A DNA stretch of 64,000 bases from an uncultured Eubacteriales bacterium (GCA_934463035.1 CAKSIG010000003.1:62001-126000), one strand, 5' to 3'; counted from the first letter of the stretch, positions 31,722 through 40,310 are shown. The notes: generated by a model from the letters alone, not told the origin. Program-made: numbers and translations.

Positions 31722-32993
31722 ATGAATATTCGCAATTTAGTTTCAAAGATTTCAGACGGCGGGTTTGACAAGGATTTTATCACTTTGTACGGTGACGCGC
31801 AGAGTGCAAGAAAGCGGTATATTGCGGCAATCAACAGCTTTGAGGAGCTTTTTAAGGGCAAAGACGAAGTAAGGGTGTTCAGCGCACCGGGACGCACCGA
31901 GATAGGCGGCAACCACACCGACCATCAGCACGGCGCAGTTATCGCCGGCGGCGTTGACCTTGACGTTATAGCCATTGTTGCGCTTAACGGCGAAAACGTT
32001 ATAAGAATCAAGTCCGAGGGCTATCCTATGGACACGGTCGATATTTCCGATACCGAAAAAAATCCGTCCGAGGAGGGCAGGGCAATTTCTCTGATAAAGG
32101 GAATATGCGAATCCTTTAAAAAGCGCGGCTGTGAGCTTCAAGGCTTTGACGCATACACAACCTCTAACGTGCTTAAAGGCTCGGGTCTTTCTTCGTCCGC
32201 GGCGTTTGAGGTTTTGGTGGCGAATATAATAAACGGTATGTTCGGCGGCGGCAAAACGGGGCAGGCGGAAATAGCGCAGATAGGGCAGTTTGCCGAGAGC
32301 GTTTATTTCGGCAAACCGAGCGGTCTGCTTGACCAGACGGCAAGCTCGTTCGGCGGATTTACCTTTATTGATTTTAAGGACCCGAAAAATCCGATAATTG
32401 AAAATATTGAGCTTGATATTCATTCGTTCGGATATACCCTTTGTGTTGTCGATACGGGCGGAAACCACGCCAATCTCACAGGCGATTATGCGGATATAAC
32501 GGTTGAGTGCAAGCGCATAAGCAATGCGCTCGGCGTGGATTATCTTCGCGACGCCGACGAAAATAGGTTCTATTCAAATCTTATGGAGTTGAGGAAGACC
32601 TGCGGCGACCGCAGTATATTAAGGGCGTTCCATTTCTTCACCGAGCAGGAGCGTGTGTTTAACGAGAAAAAGGCGTTGCTCGGCGGTGATTTTGATGAAT
32701 TTTTAAGGCTTGTCAACGAATCGGGCAACTCGTCTTACGATTATCTGCAAAACCTTTATTCAACTTCCAACGTGAGCGAACAGGGCTTGTGCCTTGCCAT
32801 TGCGCTTACCAAGAAGTTTTTAAAGGGCAGGGGAGCTTGCCGTGTTCACGGCGGCGGCTTTGCAGGTACGGTGCAATGCTATATACCGAACGATATGTTC
32901 GACGGCTATAAAAAGTATATCGAAGCCGTATTCGGCGAAGGCTCCTGCTGTAAACTGAGCATACGCCCCGTAGGCGGATATGAACTGAAATAA
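31722..32993 (+). CDS. galK: Galactokinase
   Basis: 423 residues. GHMP kinase signatures: RVFSAPGRTEIGGNHTDHQH (galactokinase motif), KGSGLSSSAAFEVLVA (phosphate loop), and GRGACRVHGGGFAGTVQCY near the C-terminus. It phosphorylates alpha-galactose at C1, the entry step of the Leloir pathway. GalT, GalE and a galactose transporter are not in the window. It follows ackA by 14 bp, an unusual pairing of an ATP-using sugar kinase with the acetate-forming ATP source. A terminator follows. Confidence 0.94.
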   Translation: MNIRNLVSKISDGGFDKDFITLYGDAQSARKRYIAAINSFEELFKGKDEVRVFSAPGRTEIGGNHTDHQHGAVIAGGVDLDVIAIVALNGENVIRIKSEGYPMDTVDISDTEKNPSEEGRAISLIKGICESFKKRGCELQGFDAYTTSNVLKGSGLSSSAAFEVLVANIINGMFGGGKTGQAEIAQIGQFAESVYFGKPSGLLDQTASSFGGFTFIDFKDPKNPIIENIELDIHSFGYTLCVVDTGGNHANLTGDYADITVECKRISNALGVDYLRDADENRFYSNLMELRKTCGDRSILRAFHFFTEQERVFNEKKALLGGDFDEFLRLVNESGNSSYDYLQNLYSTSNVSEQGLCLAIALTKKFLKGRGACRVHGGGFAGTVQCYIPNDMFDGYKKYIEAVFGEGSCCKLSIRPVGGYELK

Positions 32994-32998
32994 AAATA

Positions 32999-33035
32999 AA
33001 CTCGGCAGGATAAGACCTGCCGAGTTATTTATTTG
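32999..33035. terminator. Bidirectional terminator after galK
   Basis: AACTCGGCAGG pairs with CCTGCCGAGTT (32999-33026); it serves galK and the convergent XRE gene. Confidence 0.85.
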
Positions 33036-33466
33036 TTCTCTTTGTATTTTTGGTAAACAAACTCATAAACTTCTTCTTTTGCTTTTTTAGGGAGGAAGTG
33101 AATGATCTTCATTATATTTTCTTCTTTCCTTGTCGGTACAAAATCGGACTTGTTATCATAAAGATTGTTGTAAAACTCGGTGCCCTGATGAAGAACCAAT
33201 CTGCTTTGGGGAGTTTCGTCGAGCTTATACGGCAGCGAGCCGACCGTGTGTTCTTCCTTATGGTCATCGCCGTAAAGCAGTATAAACGGACTTACTCCCA
33301 AAACGTCCGCAAGACGCATTAAAGTGTCCGTGCTTATCTTACCCTTTCTTTCCATTTGCGAATAGGTACTGCATTTCACACCTAATTTTTCCGCTGTTTC
33401 CGCTTGCGTTAAATTTGACAGCTTGCGGAATCTCGCAATGCGTTCGTTTATTGTTTCCTTCATCAT
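33029..33466 (-). CDS. XRE-family transcriptional regulator
   Basis: 145 residues from ATG 33466, with AAAGGAAGTG upstream. The N-terminal helix-turn-helix (residues about 5-62) contains LTQAETAEKLGVKCSTYSQM. The remainder is a charged region of about 80 residues without a known ligand domain. It is divergent from tRNA-Thr; targets are unknown. Confidence 0.85.
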   Translation of the reverse strand: MMKETINERIARFRKLSNLTQAETAEKLGVKCSTYSQMERKGKISTDTLMRLADVLGVSPFILLYGDDHKEEHTVGSLPYKLDETPQSRLVLHQGTEFYNNLYDNKSDFVPTRKEENIMKIIHFLPKKAKEEVYEFVYQKYKENK

Positions 33467-33512
33467 AAACACTTCCTTTTGCGGTGTCATTTTAATAAAT
33501 AAAAAATAGTGC

Positions 33513-33541
33513 TTGACTTAAAGCAAGTTAATTGATATAAT
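33513..33541 (+). promoter_or_regulatory. Promoter of tRNA-Thr
   Basis: TTGACT (33513-33518), 17-bp spacer, TATAAT (33536-33541); the tRNA begins 15 bp later. Confidence 0.75.
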
Positions 33542-33556
33542 TTTAAAGCAGTTTGC

Positions 33557-33632
33557 GCTGGAGTGGCTCAGTTGGTAGAGCAGCTGATTCGTAATCAGCA
33601 GGTCGTGGGTTCGAGTCCCATCTTCAGCTCCA
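33557..33632 (+). tRNA. tRNA-Thr (anticodon CGT)
   Basis: The acceptor stem GCTGGAG pairs with CTTCAGC. The D arm is GCTCAGTTGGTAGAGC. The anticodon stem GCTGA/TCAGC encloses TTCGTAA, anticodon CGT. The T arm is GTGGG-TTCGAGT-CCCAT. CCA is encoded. Confidence 0.97.
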
Positions 33633-33636
33633 TTAT

Positions 33637-33669
33637 AAGCGGTGTGCCTAAAAAGCATACCGCTTTTTG
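33637..33669 (+). terminator. Terminator after tRNA-Thr
   Basis: AAGCGGT (33637-33643) pairs with ACCGCTT (33659-33665), followed by a short T-run. Confidence 0.75.
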
Positions 33670-33770
33670 TTAGCGTTACGGGTTGACCTTCATCAACCTT
33701 TATTTTAATACCTATGTCGAATAATGTCAAGAAAATATGAATTATGTATTTTATAGTTTTTTAATATAAA

Positions 33771-33800
33771 ATAATGGCAGCGGTTTACCGCTGCCATTAT
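33771..33800 (-). terminator. Terminator of the ygjV-like gene
   Basis: A 13-bp perfect stem, ATAATGGCAGCGG (33771-33783) with its complement (33788-33800), around a TTTA loop. The T-rich side is on the - strand. Confidence 0.7.
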
Positions 33801-33848
33801 TAGCCTAATGACTGTTAATTTGCTTCTTAGACAGAACTCATAGGATAA

Positions 33849-34373
33849 TTAAACAGTTTTAGATTTTCTTTTCGGTATAATTTCAATTCTGATAATTCCG
33901 ACGATAATAGAACATATTGTAAGAAATTCGTTTATCGCACCCGAATATGAACCGATAAAAATACTGTATGCAAACCAACACAGGCTCGTAAAAAGAATAA
34001 TTCGGCGTACGACCTTTGGGTTTTTGTTTCCGTATGCAACGGTTGAAAGTACTTTTGCTACACCTACAAGGAGACTTTTATATCCGTCCCAGGTAAGCGC
34101 TGTAAAAACAAGAAACAAAACGCTGAAAAAAATGCAGATTGCCGTGGTTCTTTTTCCTTTTTTCACCAATTTGGCGGAAATAATATTCCTTATACAGCCG
34201 ATTATGTTCATAGCGGTGCCTGTGTATGCTCCGAGCAGAATATATTGGATTGCGAACAGCAATTCGTTGACTGTTTTGAACAGCAGTATTTTATCGTGCT
34301 TTTTGCATTGAAAAGTAATAATGCTTGCAGCAATTCCCAAGAAACCTAACGCCTGAATAACTATCTCTCGCAT
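33849..34373 (-). CDS. YgjV-type inner membrane protein
   Basis: 174 residues with about six short membrane helices. The pattern ALGFLGIAASIITFQCKKHD, LLFKTVNELLFAIQYILLGA and YTGTAMNIIGCIRNI fits the Imp-YgjV family, whose role is unknown. It is divergent from the deoR-type regulator gene, so the latter may control it. Confidence 0.8.
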   Translation of the reverse strand: MREIVIQALGFLGIAASIITFQCKKHDKILLFKTVNELLFAIQYILLGAYTGTAMNIIGCIRNIISAKLVKKGKRTTAICIFFSVLFLVFTALTWDGYKSLLVGVAKVLSTVAYGNKNPKVVRRIILFTSLCWFAYSIFIGSYSGAINEFLTICSIIVGIIRIEIIPKRKSKTV

Positions 34374-34394
34374 ATTAAGACCAATCCCATCACG

Positions 34395-34423
34395 TTGACT
34401 TTTGCCGAGACCTATGATATACT
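34395..34423 (+). promoter_or_regulatory. Promoter of the DeoR-type regulator
   Basis: TTGACT (34395-34400), 17-bp spacer, TATACT (34418-34423). Confidence 0.55.
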
Positions 34424-34444
34424 CTTTTCAAACGTATGTCAATT

Positions 34445-34473
34445 AATGTTCGATATGTTTATAAACGAACATT
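34445..34473. promoter_or_regulatory. Candidate DeoR operator
   Basis: The inverted repeat AATGTTCG (34445-34452) and CGAACATT (34466-34473), 8-bp perfect arms 13 bp apart, lies between the promoter and the regulator start. It suggests autorepression. Confidence 0.55.
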
Positions 34474-34502
34474 TACTTTAACAAAATTTCGGAGGGATTA
34501 TA

Positions 34503-35198
34503 TTGCGGCTGAATGAACGCCAAACCAAAATCGTTGAAGCGCTTAAAGAGAGAAAGCGTATGTCGGTGGTACAGCTTGCAAAACAGTTTTTTGTAAGCGA
34601 GATGACAATACGGCGGGATTTAAAATTGCTTGAAGAAGAAAGCTACATTGTCAGATATAACGGCGGTGCAATGATAAAAAACGGCGACGGGGATATAATG
34701 CCGATAAAGTACAGACGTCTGCTTCACATAAAACAAAAGACAAATCTTGCTAAAATGGCTGAAAAATATCTTAAAGATTCTATAAATGTTTTTATAGACA
34801 GTTCCTCGACCTGTATGTATATTATTCCTCTTATAGCCGAGCATAAGGATATTCATATTTTTACAAATTCCGTTCAAACGGTTATTGCCGCCGCTGAGCG
34901 CGGTATAAAATGTACTTTGGTAGGCGGGAATTATTATAAATATGATATGTGTACCGTCGGGAGTATTGCCGAGGAATTTTTGCGGGGGATAAATGCCGAT
35001 ATTGCTTTCTTTTCTTCCGCAGGATTAAGCGACGACGGATTTATTACCGACCACGACGAGCTTCAAACTGCTATAAGAAAAATTGTTATGTCAAAATGCG
35101 ATACTAATATTTTTTTGTTCGATAATCACAAGTTGCACAAAAAGTATATATATACCCTCTGCCACAAGGACGATGTTACCGAGACGTTTATTCTTTAA
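34503..35198 (+). CDS. DeoR-family transcriptional regulator
   Basis: 231 residues. TTG start at 34503, with GGAGGG 6 nt upstream. The N-terminal winged helix carries the family signature (MSVVQLAKQFFVSEMTIRRD, then LKLLEEESYIVRYNGGA). The C-terminal part is the DeoR sensor domain (FIDSSSTCMYIIPLIAEHKD), which usually binds a sugar phosphate. No sugar operon is adjacent, so its target is unclear; the operator-like repeat upstream suggests autoregulation. Confidence 0.88.
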   Translation: MRLNERQTKIVEALKERKRMSVVQLAKQFFVSEMTIRRDLKLLEEESYIVRYNGGAMIKNGDGDIMPIKYRRLLHIKQKTNLAKMAEKYLKDSINVFIDSSSTCMYIIPLIAEHKDIHIFTNSVQTVIAAAERGIKCTLVGGNYYKYDMCTVGSIAEEFLRGINADIAFFSSAGLSDDGFITDHDELQTAIRKIVMSKCDTNIFLFDNHKLHKKYIYTLCHKDDVTETFIL

Positions 35199-35277
35199 GA
35201 TAGGGGACAGCAAAATCCGTGATATATTCGCGTTTTCGGCGTCTGGATTTAAACAAATATTATGCCGTATTTCATTG

Positions 35278-35309
35278 AAAAAAGCACTTGCATTTGCAAG
35301 TGCTTTTTC
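35278..35309. terminator. Terminator between the DeoR gene and tRNA-Val
   Basis: GCACTTGC pairs with GCAAGTGC, with A6 and T5 flanks, so it can work in both directions. Confidence 0.8.
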
Positions 35310-35386
35310 TGGTGGAGACGGTTGGGCTCGAACCAATGACCCCTTGCATGTCAAGCAAGTACTCTAACCAACTGAGCTACGCCTCC
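35310..35386 (-). tRNA. tRNA-Val (anticodon GAC)
   Basis: Read on the - strand: acceptor GGAGGCG pairs with CGTCTCC, D arm GCTCAGTTGGTTAGAGT, anticodon stem CTTGC/GCAAG around TTGACAT (anticodon GAC), T arm with GGTTCGAGC, and encoded CCA. Confidence 0.96.
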
Positions 35387-35398
35387 GAACGTAAGGCG

Positions 35399-35427
35399 AT
35401 TATAACACAATCGGTAGAATAATGCAA
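35399..35427 (-). promoter_or_regulatory. Promoter of tRNA-Val
   Basis: On the - strand TTGCAT (35422-35427), 17-bp spacer, TATAAT (35399-35404). Confidence 0.75.
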
Positions 35428-35467
35428 GATTTTTTTAAAGCAGGTTCGTTTTTATGAAATCAAGCGG

Positions 35468-36745
35468 TCATTTTGTTATTTCGGTTCCGCCCCATTCAAC
35501 AGCGGTGAATCCCTTCCGTTCGGGAGCCAAGAGCTTTTGCTCTGAAAGTTCTATATACGAGTCGGACGGTTTCCACGCCATAAAGACGCGTATCAATGTG
35601 TCGGGTGCAGGGGATATATTAAGTCTTGCGGCGTCGGTATAAGCGGTGGTTTGAAAAGAAATTATGTTATACGTGTTGTTCTGCATCAGCGGCAGCCAAT
35701 ACACGATAAATTCGTTTGCTTCTTTTCGGTTTAATCCGAGCTTTTTGAGCGCAGCTTCAAGGAATTTCGCAGTATCCTCGCCCTTTACGCAAAAGCCTTT
35801 TGAAAGGTCATAATCTGCGTAGGTTTCTCCCTCCCAATAGAGGTAGTTATATATTTGCCCGCTTGCGTCGGTGAGAGTGCCGTCGGGTTTTGCGGTAACC
35901 TGCCAACCGTTTTTATATTCGGGATAGGTGCAGGTAAGCCGTCCGTTTAATTCCAAGTTTACCGACACGCGCGTTTCCTTTTCGGGATAAAGATAGATTA
36001 CGGGCTTATAAGCCACATTTGGGTCGGGCTGCCAATCACTTTCTTTAATTGTCAGCATATCTGCCTCAATACGCTGAGATTTCTTGTCGTAATACGTGTT
36101 TTTGTAAGTGCAGGTCACTCTGTCGCCGACGCACCATTTGTCGGATAATTTTCCGTTGAGTTTAATTTTGTAAGGCATAGGGACAGCCGTTTCCGCAAAG
36201 AAACAGTTTGAGTATATTTCGGTGATGTCTATATACTCGAAAATACGGTCGTCGCATTTGTTCTCCTCAGTTTTTTCAAGCCATTGGTCGGTATATTCGG
36301 GATACTCTGCCTTGCTTTGCGCCCAGAGGATTATTTCGTTTAATTTTTCGGTCTGTTCCCTTGTCAGATTTGCCTGACCCTTATCGCAACGGGCGTAGCC
36401 TGATGAAATGTTTATTCCGTATCCCGTGCCGAATTCTGTATCGACCGTGTATTCGGAACGGCATTTGCACAGCTTGCTCGGATCGTAATTAAGATTAAAG
36501 AGTATATCGGTCATCGCAACGGAATTTTCATACATAAAGGTATAGCTTTTCCCGTTATCAAAATGTATTGTGGTTTGTGTGTTGCCGCAGTAGCCTGTTG
36601 CGGGATTAGATACCGTTTCGGGTTTTTCGGCAAGCCTGTGGGTGTGTGATTCGGTTTGAGAGGTTACATCAGCACTGACATTTCGGCAGGCGCAAAGGGT
36701 TAATAAAAGTGCGAGTGAAATAAGCACGGCAATTGTTCTTTTCAT
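35468..36745 (-). CDS. Lipoprotein of the ECF sigma operon
   Basis: 425 residues. Signal peptide with lipobox LTLCAC (lipidated Cys20). A Cys-containing middle region (CKCRSEY and others) precedes a C-terminal domain starting KPVIYLYPEKETRVSVNLEL and containing GQIYNYLYWEGE, a pattern I associate with uncharacterised exported proteins. It should be anchored on the outer face of the membrane. It overlaps the upstream membrane-protein gene by 4 nt, making it the third gene of the operon and a possible sensor or effector of the sigma factor. Confidence 0.75.
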   Translation of the reverse strand: MKRTIAVLISLALLLTLCACRNVSADVTSQTESHTHRLAEKPETVSNPATGYCGNTQTTIHFDNGKSYTFMYENSVAMTDILFNLNYDPSKLCKCRSEYTVDTEFGTGYGINISSGYARCDKGQANLTREQTEKLNEIILWAQSKAEYPEYTDQWLEKTEENKCDDRIFEYIDITEIYSNCFFAETAVPMPYKIKLNGKLSDKWCVGDRVTCTYKNTYYDKKSQRIEADMLTIKESDWQPDPNVAYKPVIYLYPEKETRVSVNLELNGRLTCTYPEYKNGWQVTAKPDGTLTDASGQIYNYLYWEGETYADYDLSKGFCVKGEDTAKFLEAALKKLGLNRKEANEFIVYWLPLMQNNTYNIISFQTTAYTDAARLNISPAPDTLIRVFMAWKPSDSYIELSEQKLLAPERKGFTAVEWGGTEITK

Positions 36746-37317
36746 TCTGTTTCCTCCTTATCGGCGGTTGCAGTTTCAATTATTTCATACAATTTTTCTA
36801 ACTGTTCATCACTGATGGCGGCGGCGGTTTTGGTTGTTTCATCGGTAAGAGTATTGCCCGACAATGTATAAACTGCCTGTTTCCCGTCGCTCGATGAAAA
36901 CTTAAAAGTGTATAAAGCGTTTGTATCATAGGTGTCTCGCAGTGATTTTGATTTGTTTGAGCCGTTGACAACACCCTTGCCGTCGTTTTGAGCCGAGGAC
37001 GCGCCGTCCGACTCAAAGGCGGAATTAATAATCTTGTAAATATCCTTTATGTCGGCGGTATTGTTCAGTTCGGTATCATTGCCGACAAGTTCAAGCGAGG
37101 TATAAGGAAACTCCTCCGCGGGCTGCGAATAGCCGTAATTATTTGTGTTACCCGATTTTTCCTTTTTTTTCGGAACATATATCGCTGTTAAAATCGCAAT
37201 GCACAAGCACAGCGGAACACAGCAGGCAACGATACGTCTGCGGCTTTTGCGGCGTTCTTTTATTCTTTCTTCACTTCTGCGGAGTATTTCCGCTTTTCTT
37301 TCTTCAAAATTTCTCAT
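36742..37317 (-). CDS. Membrane protein, putative anti-sigma factor
   Basis: 191 residues. A basic, helical cytoplasmic N-terminus (FEERKAEILRRSEERIKERR), one membrane segment (RIVACCVPLCLCIAILTAIY), then an extracytoplasmic domain. Size, topology and the 4-nt overlap with the upstream ECF sigma gene suggest an anti-sigma factor, although no zinc-binding (ZAS) motif is visible. Confidence 0.65.
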   Translation of the reverse strand: MRNFEERKAEILRRSEERIKERRKSRRRIVACCVPLCLCIAILTAIYVPKKKEKSGNTNNYGYSQPAEEFPYTSLELVGNDTELNNTADIKDIYKIINSAFESDGASSAQNDGKGVVNGSNKSKSLRDTYDTNALYTFKFSSSDGKQAVYTLSGNTLTDETTKTAAAISDEQLEKLYEIIETATADKEETE

Positions 37318-37862
37318 ATAAGCTCTCCGTCCTTTCCGAGGACGGTGCGAAGTTCTCCCTTTGCACGGTATAAAAGGTTGTCTATTTGCTTTCGGTTTTT
37401 CTTCATAACCTTGGCTGCCTCGTTATATGACAGCCCCTCAAAATAAATCAGGTGAATTGCAATGCGCATATCCTTCGGCAGGGAAGAAACAGCCTTATTT
37501 ACAAGCCGATTTTGCTCGCTTGCAAGAACGGTATCTTCAAGGGTTGCTTGCTCGGCGGTTGCCTTGTCTGCTTCGGAAAGCTCGGCAAAACCGATTATTT
37601 TTCTGTGCTTTATGTGATTTAAGGCACGGCTTCTGCCAAGCATAAACAGATATGTTTTCAGGGTCACCTTGAAATTATATCGGTGCTTATTAACTATAAG
37701 GTCGGAGAATACGTCAATCGCAATATCCTCGGCAGCGTTAATGTCGCACACGTAACGGTTGATGAAGAAAACGAGTTTGTCAAACAGTTCTTTAACTATC
37801 TCGTCAAAGGCGCTCTCGTCACCGTCAAGGAAACGGCGGTAGCTACTTGCGCCGTTGTCCAT
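37314..37862 (-). CDS. ECF-type RNA polymerase sigma factor
   Basis: 182 residues. Region 2 (FDEIVKELFDKLVFFINRYV, then AAEDIAIDVFSDLI) and region 4 (LPKDMRIAIHLIYFEGLSYN, then EAAKVMKKNRKQIDNLLYRA) are separated by a short linker, the compact ECF layout. AGGAGG precedes ATG 37862. It heads a tightly overlapping three-gene unit with a membrane protein and a lipoprotein, so it probably answers a cell-envelope signal. Confidence 0.88.
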   Translation of the reverse strand: MDNGASSYRRFLDGDESAFDEIVKELFDKLVFFINRYVCDINAAEDIAIDVFSDLIVNKHRYNFKVTLKTYLFMLGRSRALNHIKHRKIIGFAELSEADKATAEQATLEDTVLASEQNRLVNKAVSSLPKDMRIAIHLIYFEGLSYNEAAKVMKKNRKQIDNLLYRAKGELRTVLGKDGELI

Positions 37863-37946
37863 AAAATTTTCCTCCTGTTTTTATCCTTTCACTTATTATA
37901 CAACCGAGCGGTTTTAAAATCCTTATTTAATTTTTTTAACGTCAAT

Positions 37947-38324
37947 CTATGGGTTGCACCGTTTGCACGGCTCATAGCCTTCTGCTATGAGAGCGTCTCT
38001 GTCGTCTGTTAAATATCTGTTTTCTTCATTTGTCCGTTTTGCGCTCGCGCATGCGGATTTATGAAATTTCTTTGTTTTCGTATTCGCGCAGTAAGCCGTG
38101 CCGATTTCGTTTGTATCGCCCTGTGGCTGTGCCGCTGAAACGGCGGATTGCGCGGTATCGGAGGACGTATTGGGTTGCTTGTAACCGTTTATGTCGCCGC
38201 CGTCCTCAAAATTTATTTCTATATCGCTCTTGCTTTCCTCGGGATATGCGTTTGTGTTCACGGAACAGCCTGCTATGCCGAGTATCAACAAAATTCCGAA
38301 GAAAACCGATATTGCTTTTTTCAT
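37947..38324 (-). CDS. Lipoprotein with an Ada-like metal-binding motif
   Basis: 125 residues. Lipobox LGIAGC (lipidated Cys20). A polar linker precedes a C-terminal motif YCANTKTKKFHKSACASAKR, then EGYEPCKRCNP. This FHxxxC...PCxxC motif is the small domain found at the end of many secreted nucleases and related proteins, similar to the Ada zinc site. No catalytic domain accompanies it here. Its promoter contains a Spo0A-box match. Confidence 0.75.
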   Translation of the reverse strand: MKKAISVFFGILLILGIAGCSVNTNAYPEESKSDIEINFEDGGDINGYKQPNTSSDTAQSAVSAAQPQGDTNEIGTAYCANTKTKKFHKSACASAKRTNEENRYLTDDRDALIAEGYEPCKRCNP

Positions 38325-38348
38325 AATAAGAATCGCCTCTTAAACTGA

Positions 38349-38377
38349 ATTTTAATACTTTTTTCGACAAAAATCAA
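38349..38377 (-). promoter_or_regulatory. Promoter with embedded Spo0A box, Ada-like lipoprotein gene
   Basis: On the - strand TTGATT (38372-38377), 17-bp spacer, TAAAAT (38349-38354). The spacer contains TTTGTCGAA (38363-38371), a perfect 0A-box consensus match. Confidence 0.6.
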
Positions 38378-38448
38378 CCCTTGAAGAATACCCTTTGTTG
38401 TGTTAAACTCAGTATTGGATAATACTATAAAGGAGGTATGGCGGCGTT

Positions 38449-40272
38449 ATGTATGCCGATAAGGAAAAACTGAAAATTCTCAAACAAAAAGCCAACCGTC
38501 TTCCTCTGACTCCCGGTGTGTATATAATGAAAAATAAAGACGGGAATATTATATACATCGGCAAAGCAAAGGCGCTTAAAAACCGTGTTACCCAGTATTT
38601 CGGCAGCGGTAATCAGCACACCGAAAAGGTTCGCCGTATGGTGTCGAATGTTGACGATTTTGAATATATTATATGCGACAGCGAGTTTGAGGCGCTCATT
38701 CTTGAAAACTCGCTTATAAAGCAAAATCAGCCTAAGTACAATATTCTTTTAAAGGACGATAAAGGCTATCACTATATCAAGGTGACCGACGATAAATGGA
38801 AACGTATAGAAACGTCCAACACCAAGGACGGCGGCGGAACTTTTATAGGTCCTTATAATTCGGGATATATTGTTAAGGAAACTGTTGACGAGGCGCGTAA
38901 AGTATTTAAACTTCCCGATTGCCGAAGAAATTTCGATACAATTTCAAAACCGTGTCTTAATTATCATATCGGTATCTGCGAGGCGCCCTGCAACGGCAAA
39001 ATAAAGCTGGATGATTATTTGCAGACGGTTAATTCGGCGGTTGATTTTATAAAGCACGGCGGCGCCGACAGCGGTTTCATTTCACAGCTTGAAGAAAAGA
39101 TGTACAGCGCGTCCGAAAGGCTGGATTTTGAGCTTGCCGCGCGTCTGCGGGACAGGATAAACGCGGTAAACCGTATGCGGGAACGCCAAAAGGTGGTTAT
39201 GACCTCCTATAAATCGGAGGACGTTATAGCAAGCGCTATGATAGGCGAGCTTGCCTGCGTTGAAATTCTTATTTTCAGAAATAATCGGCTTACGGACAAA
39301 AGGCATTATTTTATAGACGGAGTAGCTTCAAAGAGTGAATTATACTCGGAATTTTTGCAACAATATTATCAGGACAGCGAAGATATACCGCCGAGAATAG
39401 TTATAGACTGTGAGTTTGACGGAAACTCAGCTATGGCTGAATGGCTTACTGAAAAAGGCGGCAAAACGGTTTCTTTTGTGTTTCCGAAACAGGGCGAACA
39501 AAAGCAGATTTTGGATATGTGCCTTAACAATGCCGCAGATAATCTTTCTGCAAAGGCCGAGCGCAGCGGCAGGGAAATGGCGGCGCTTAACGAGCTTTCG
39601 TCCATTATAGGTCTTTCAAACCCGCCGAGATATATTGAGGCTTATGATATATCTAACACCGCGGGCAGTGAAAATGTCGCCGCAATGATAGTTTTTAAGG
39701 ACGGTCGGCCGTTTAAACAAAACTATCGGCGTTTTAAAATAAAAACATTTTCGGGTCAGGACGATTTCCGTTCTATGGCGGAGGTTCTTGACAGAAGATT
39801 TAACGAGTATGAAAAGGGTGAGGACGGTGCGTTTTCAACGCTTCCCGACCTTATCTTGCTTGACGGCGGAAAGGGTCAAATGTCGGCGGTAGAACCGATT
39901 TTGAAAGCGCACAATATTAAAGTTCCGCTTTTCGGTATGGTTAAGGATTCAAAGCACCGCACAAGGGCTATCGCGGCATCGGGCGGAGATATTTCAATCA
40001 AAGCAAACAGGAGCGCATACACGCTTGTAACCGATATTCAGGACGAGGTTCACCGTTTTGCAATAGGTTATCACAAAAACCGCCGCAGTAAAGCTATGCT
40101 CAACAGCGAGCTTCTTAGTATTCAGGGCGTCGGCAAGACAAAGGCGGCGGCGCTCATAAAACATTTTAAAACCGTAAACGCAATAAAGAACGCCACTGTT
40201 GAGGAACTTGCCGAAGTTGACGGCATAAACGCATCAACCGCACAGGCGATTCGCGATTTTTACAAAAACTGA
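38449..40272 (+). CDS. uvrC: Excinuclease ABC subunit C
   Basis: 607 residues from ATG 38449; AAAGGAGGT lies 11 nt upstream. The N-terminal GIY-YIG nuclease (PLTPGVYIMKNKDGNIIYIG) makes the 3' incision. The UVR motif lies near residues 200-235 (ERLDFELAARLRDRINAVNR). The RNase H-like domain (YIEAYDISNTAGSENVAAMI) makes the 5' incision. A helix-hairpin-helix pair ends the protein (IQGVGKTKAAALIKHF). The length is normal. UvrA and UvrB are not in the window. Confidence 0.96.
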   Translation: MYADKEKLKILKQKANRLPLTPGVYIMKNKDGNIIYIGKAKALKNRVTQYFGSGNQHTEKVRRMVSNVDDFEYIICDSEFEALILENSLIKQNQPKYNILLKDDKGYHYIKVTDDKWKRIETSNTKDGGGTFIGPYNSGYIVKETVDEARKVFKLPDCRRNFDTISKPCLNYHIGICEAPCNGKIKLDDYLQTVNSAVDFIKHGGADSGFISQLEEKMYSASERLDFELAARLRDRINAVNRMRERQKVVMTSYKSEDVIASAMIGELACVEILIFRNNRLTDKRHYFIDGVASKSELYSEFLQQYYQDSEDIPPRIVIDCEFDGNSAMAEWLTEKGGKTVSFVFPKQGEQKQILDMCLNNAADNLSAKAERSGREMAALNELSSIIGLSNPPRYIEAYDISNTAGSENVAAMIVFKDGRPFKQNYRRFKIKTFSGQDDFRSMAEVLDRRFNEYEKGEDGAFSTLPDLILLDGGKGQMSAVEPILKAHNIKVPLFGMVKDSKHRTRAIAASGGDISIKANRSAYTLVTDIQDEVHRFAIGYHKNRRSKAMLNSELLSIQGVGKTKAAALIKHFKTVNAIKNATVEELAEVDGINASTAQAIRDFYKN

Positions 40273-40310
40273 CACTTTTCGGCGATTTCTTCCAAATGCT
40301 TTGCTGTCTA

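Noticed and set aside
33518..33730. Open frame with AEDGTRTHDLLITNQLL, - strand
   Set aside because: This is the well-known antisense translation of a tRNA gene (tRNA-Thr, 33557-33632), not a protein.
35083..35367. Open frame ending GGDGWARTNDPLHVKQVL, + strand
   Set aside because: It is the antisense translation of tRNA-Val and the 3' end of the DeoR gene in another frame.
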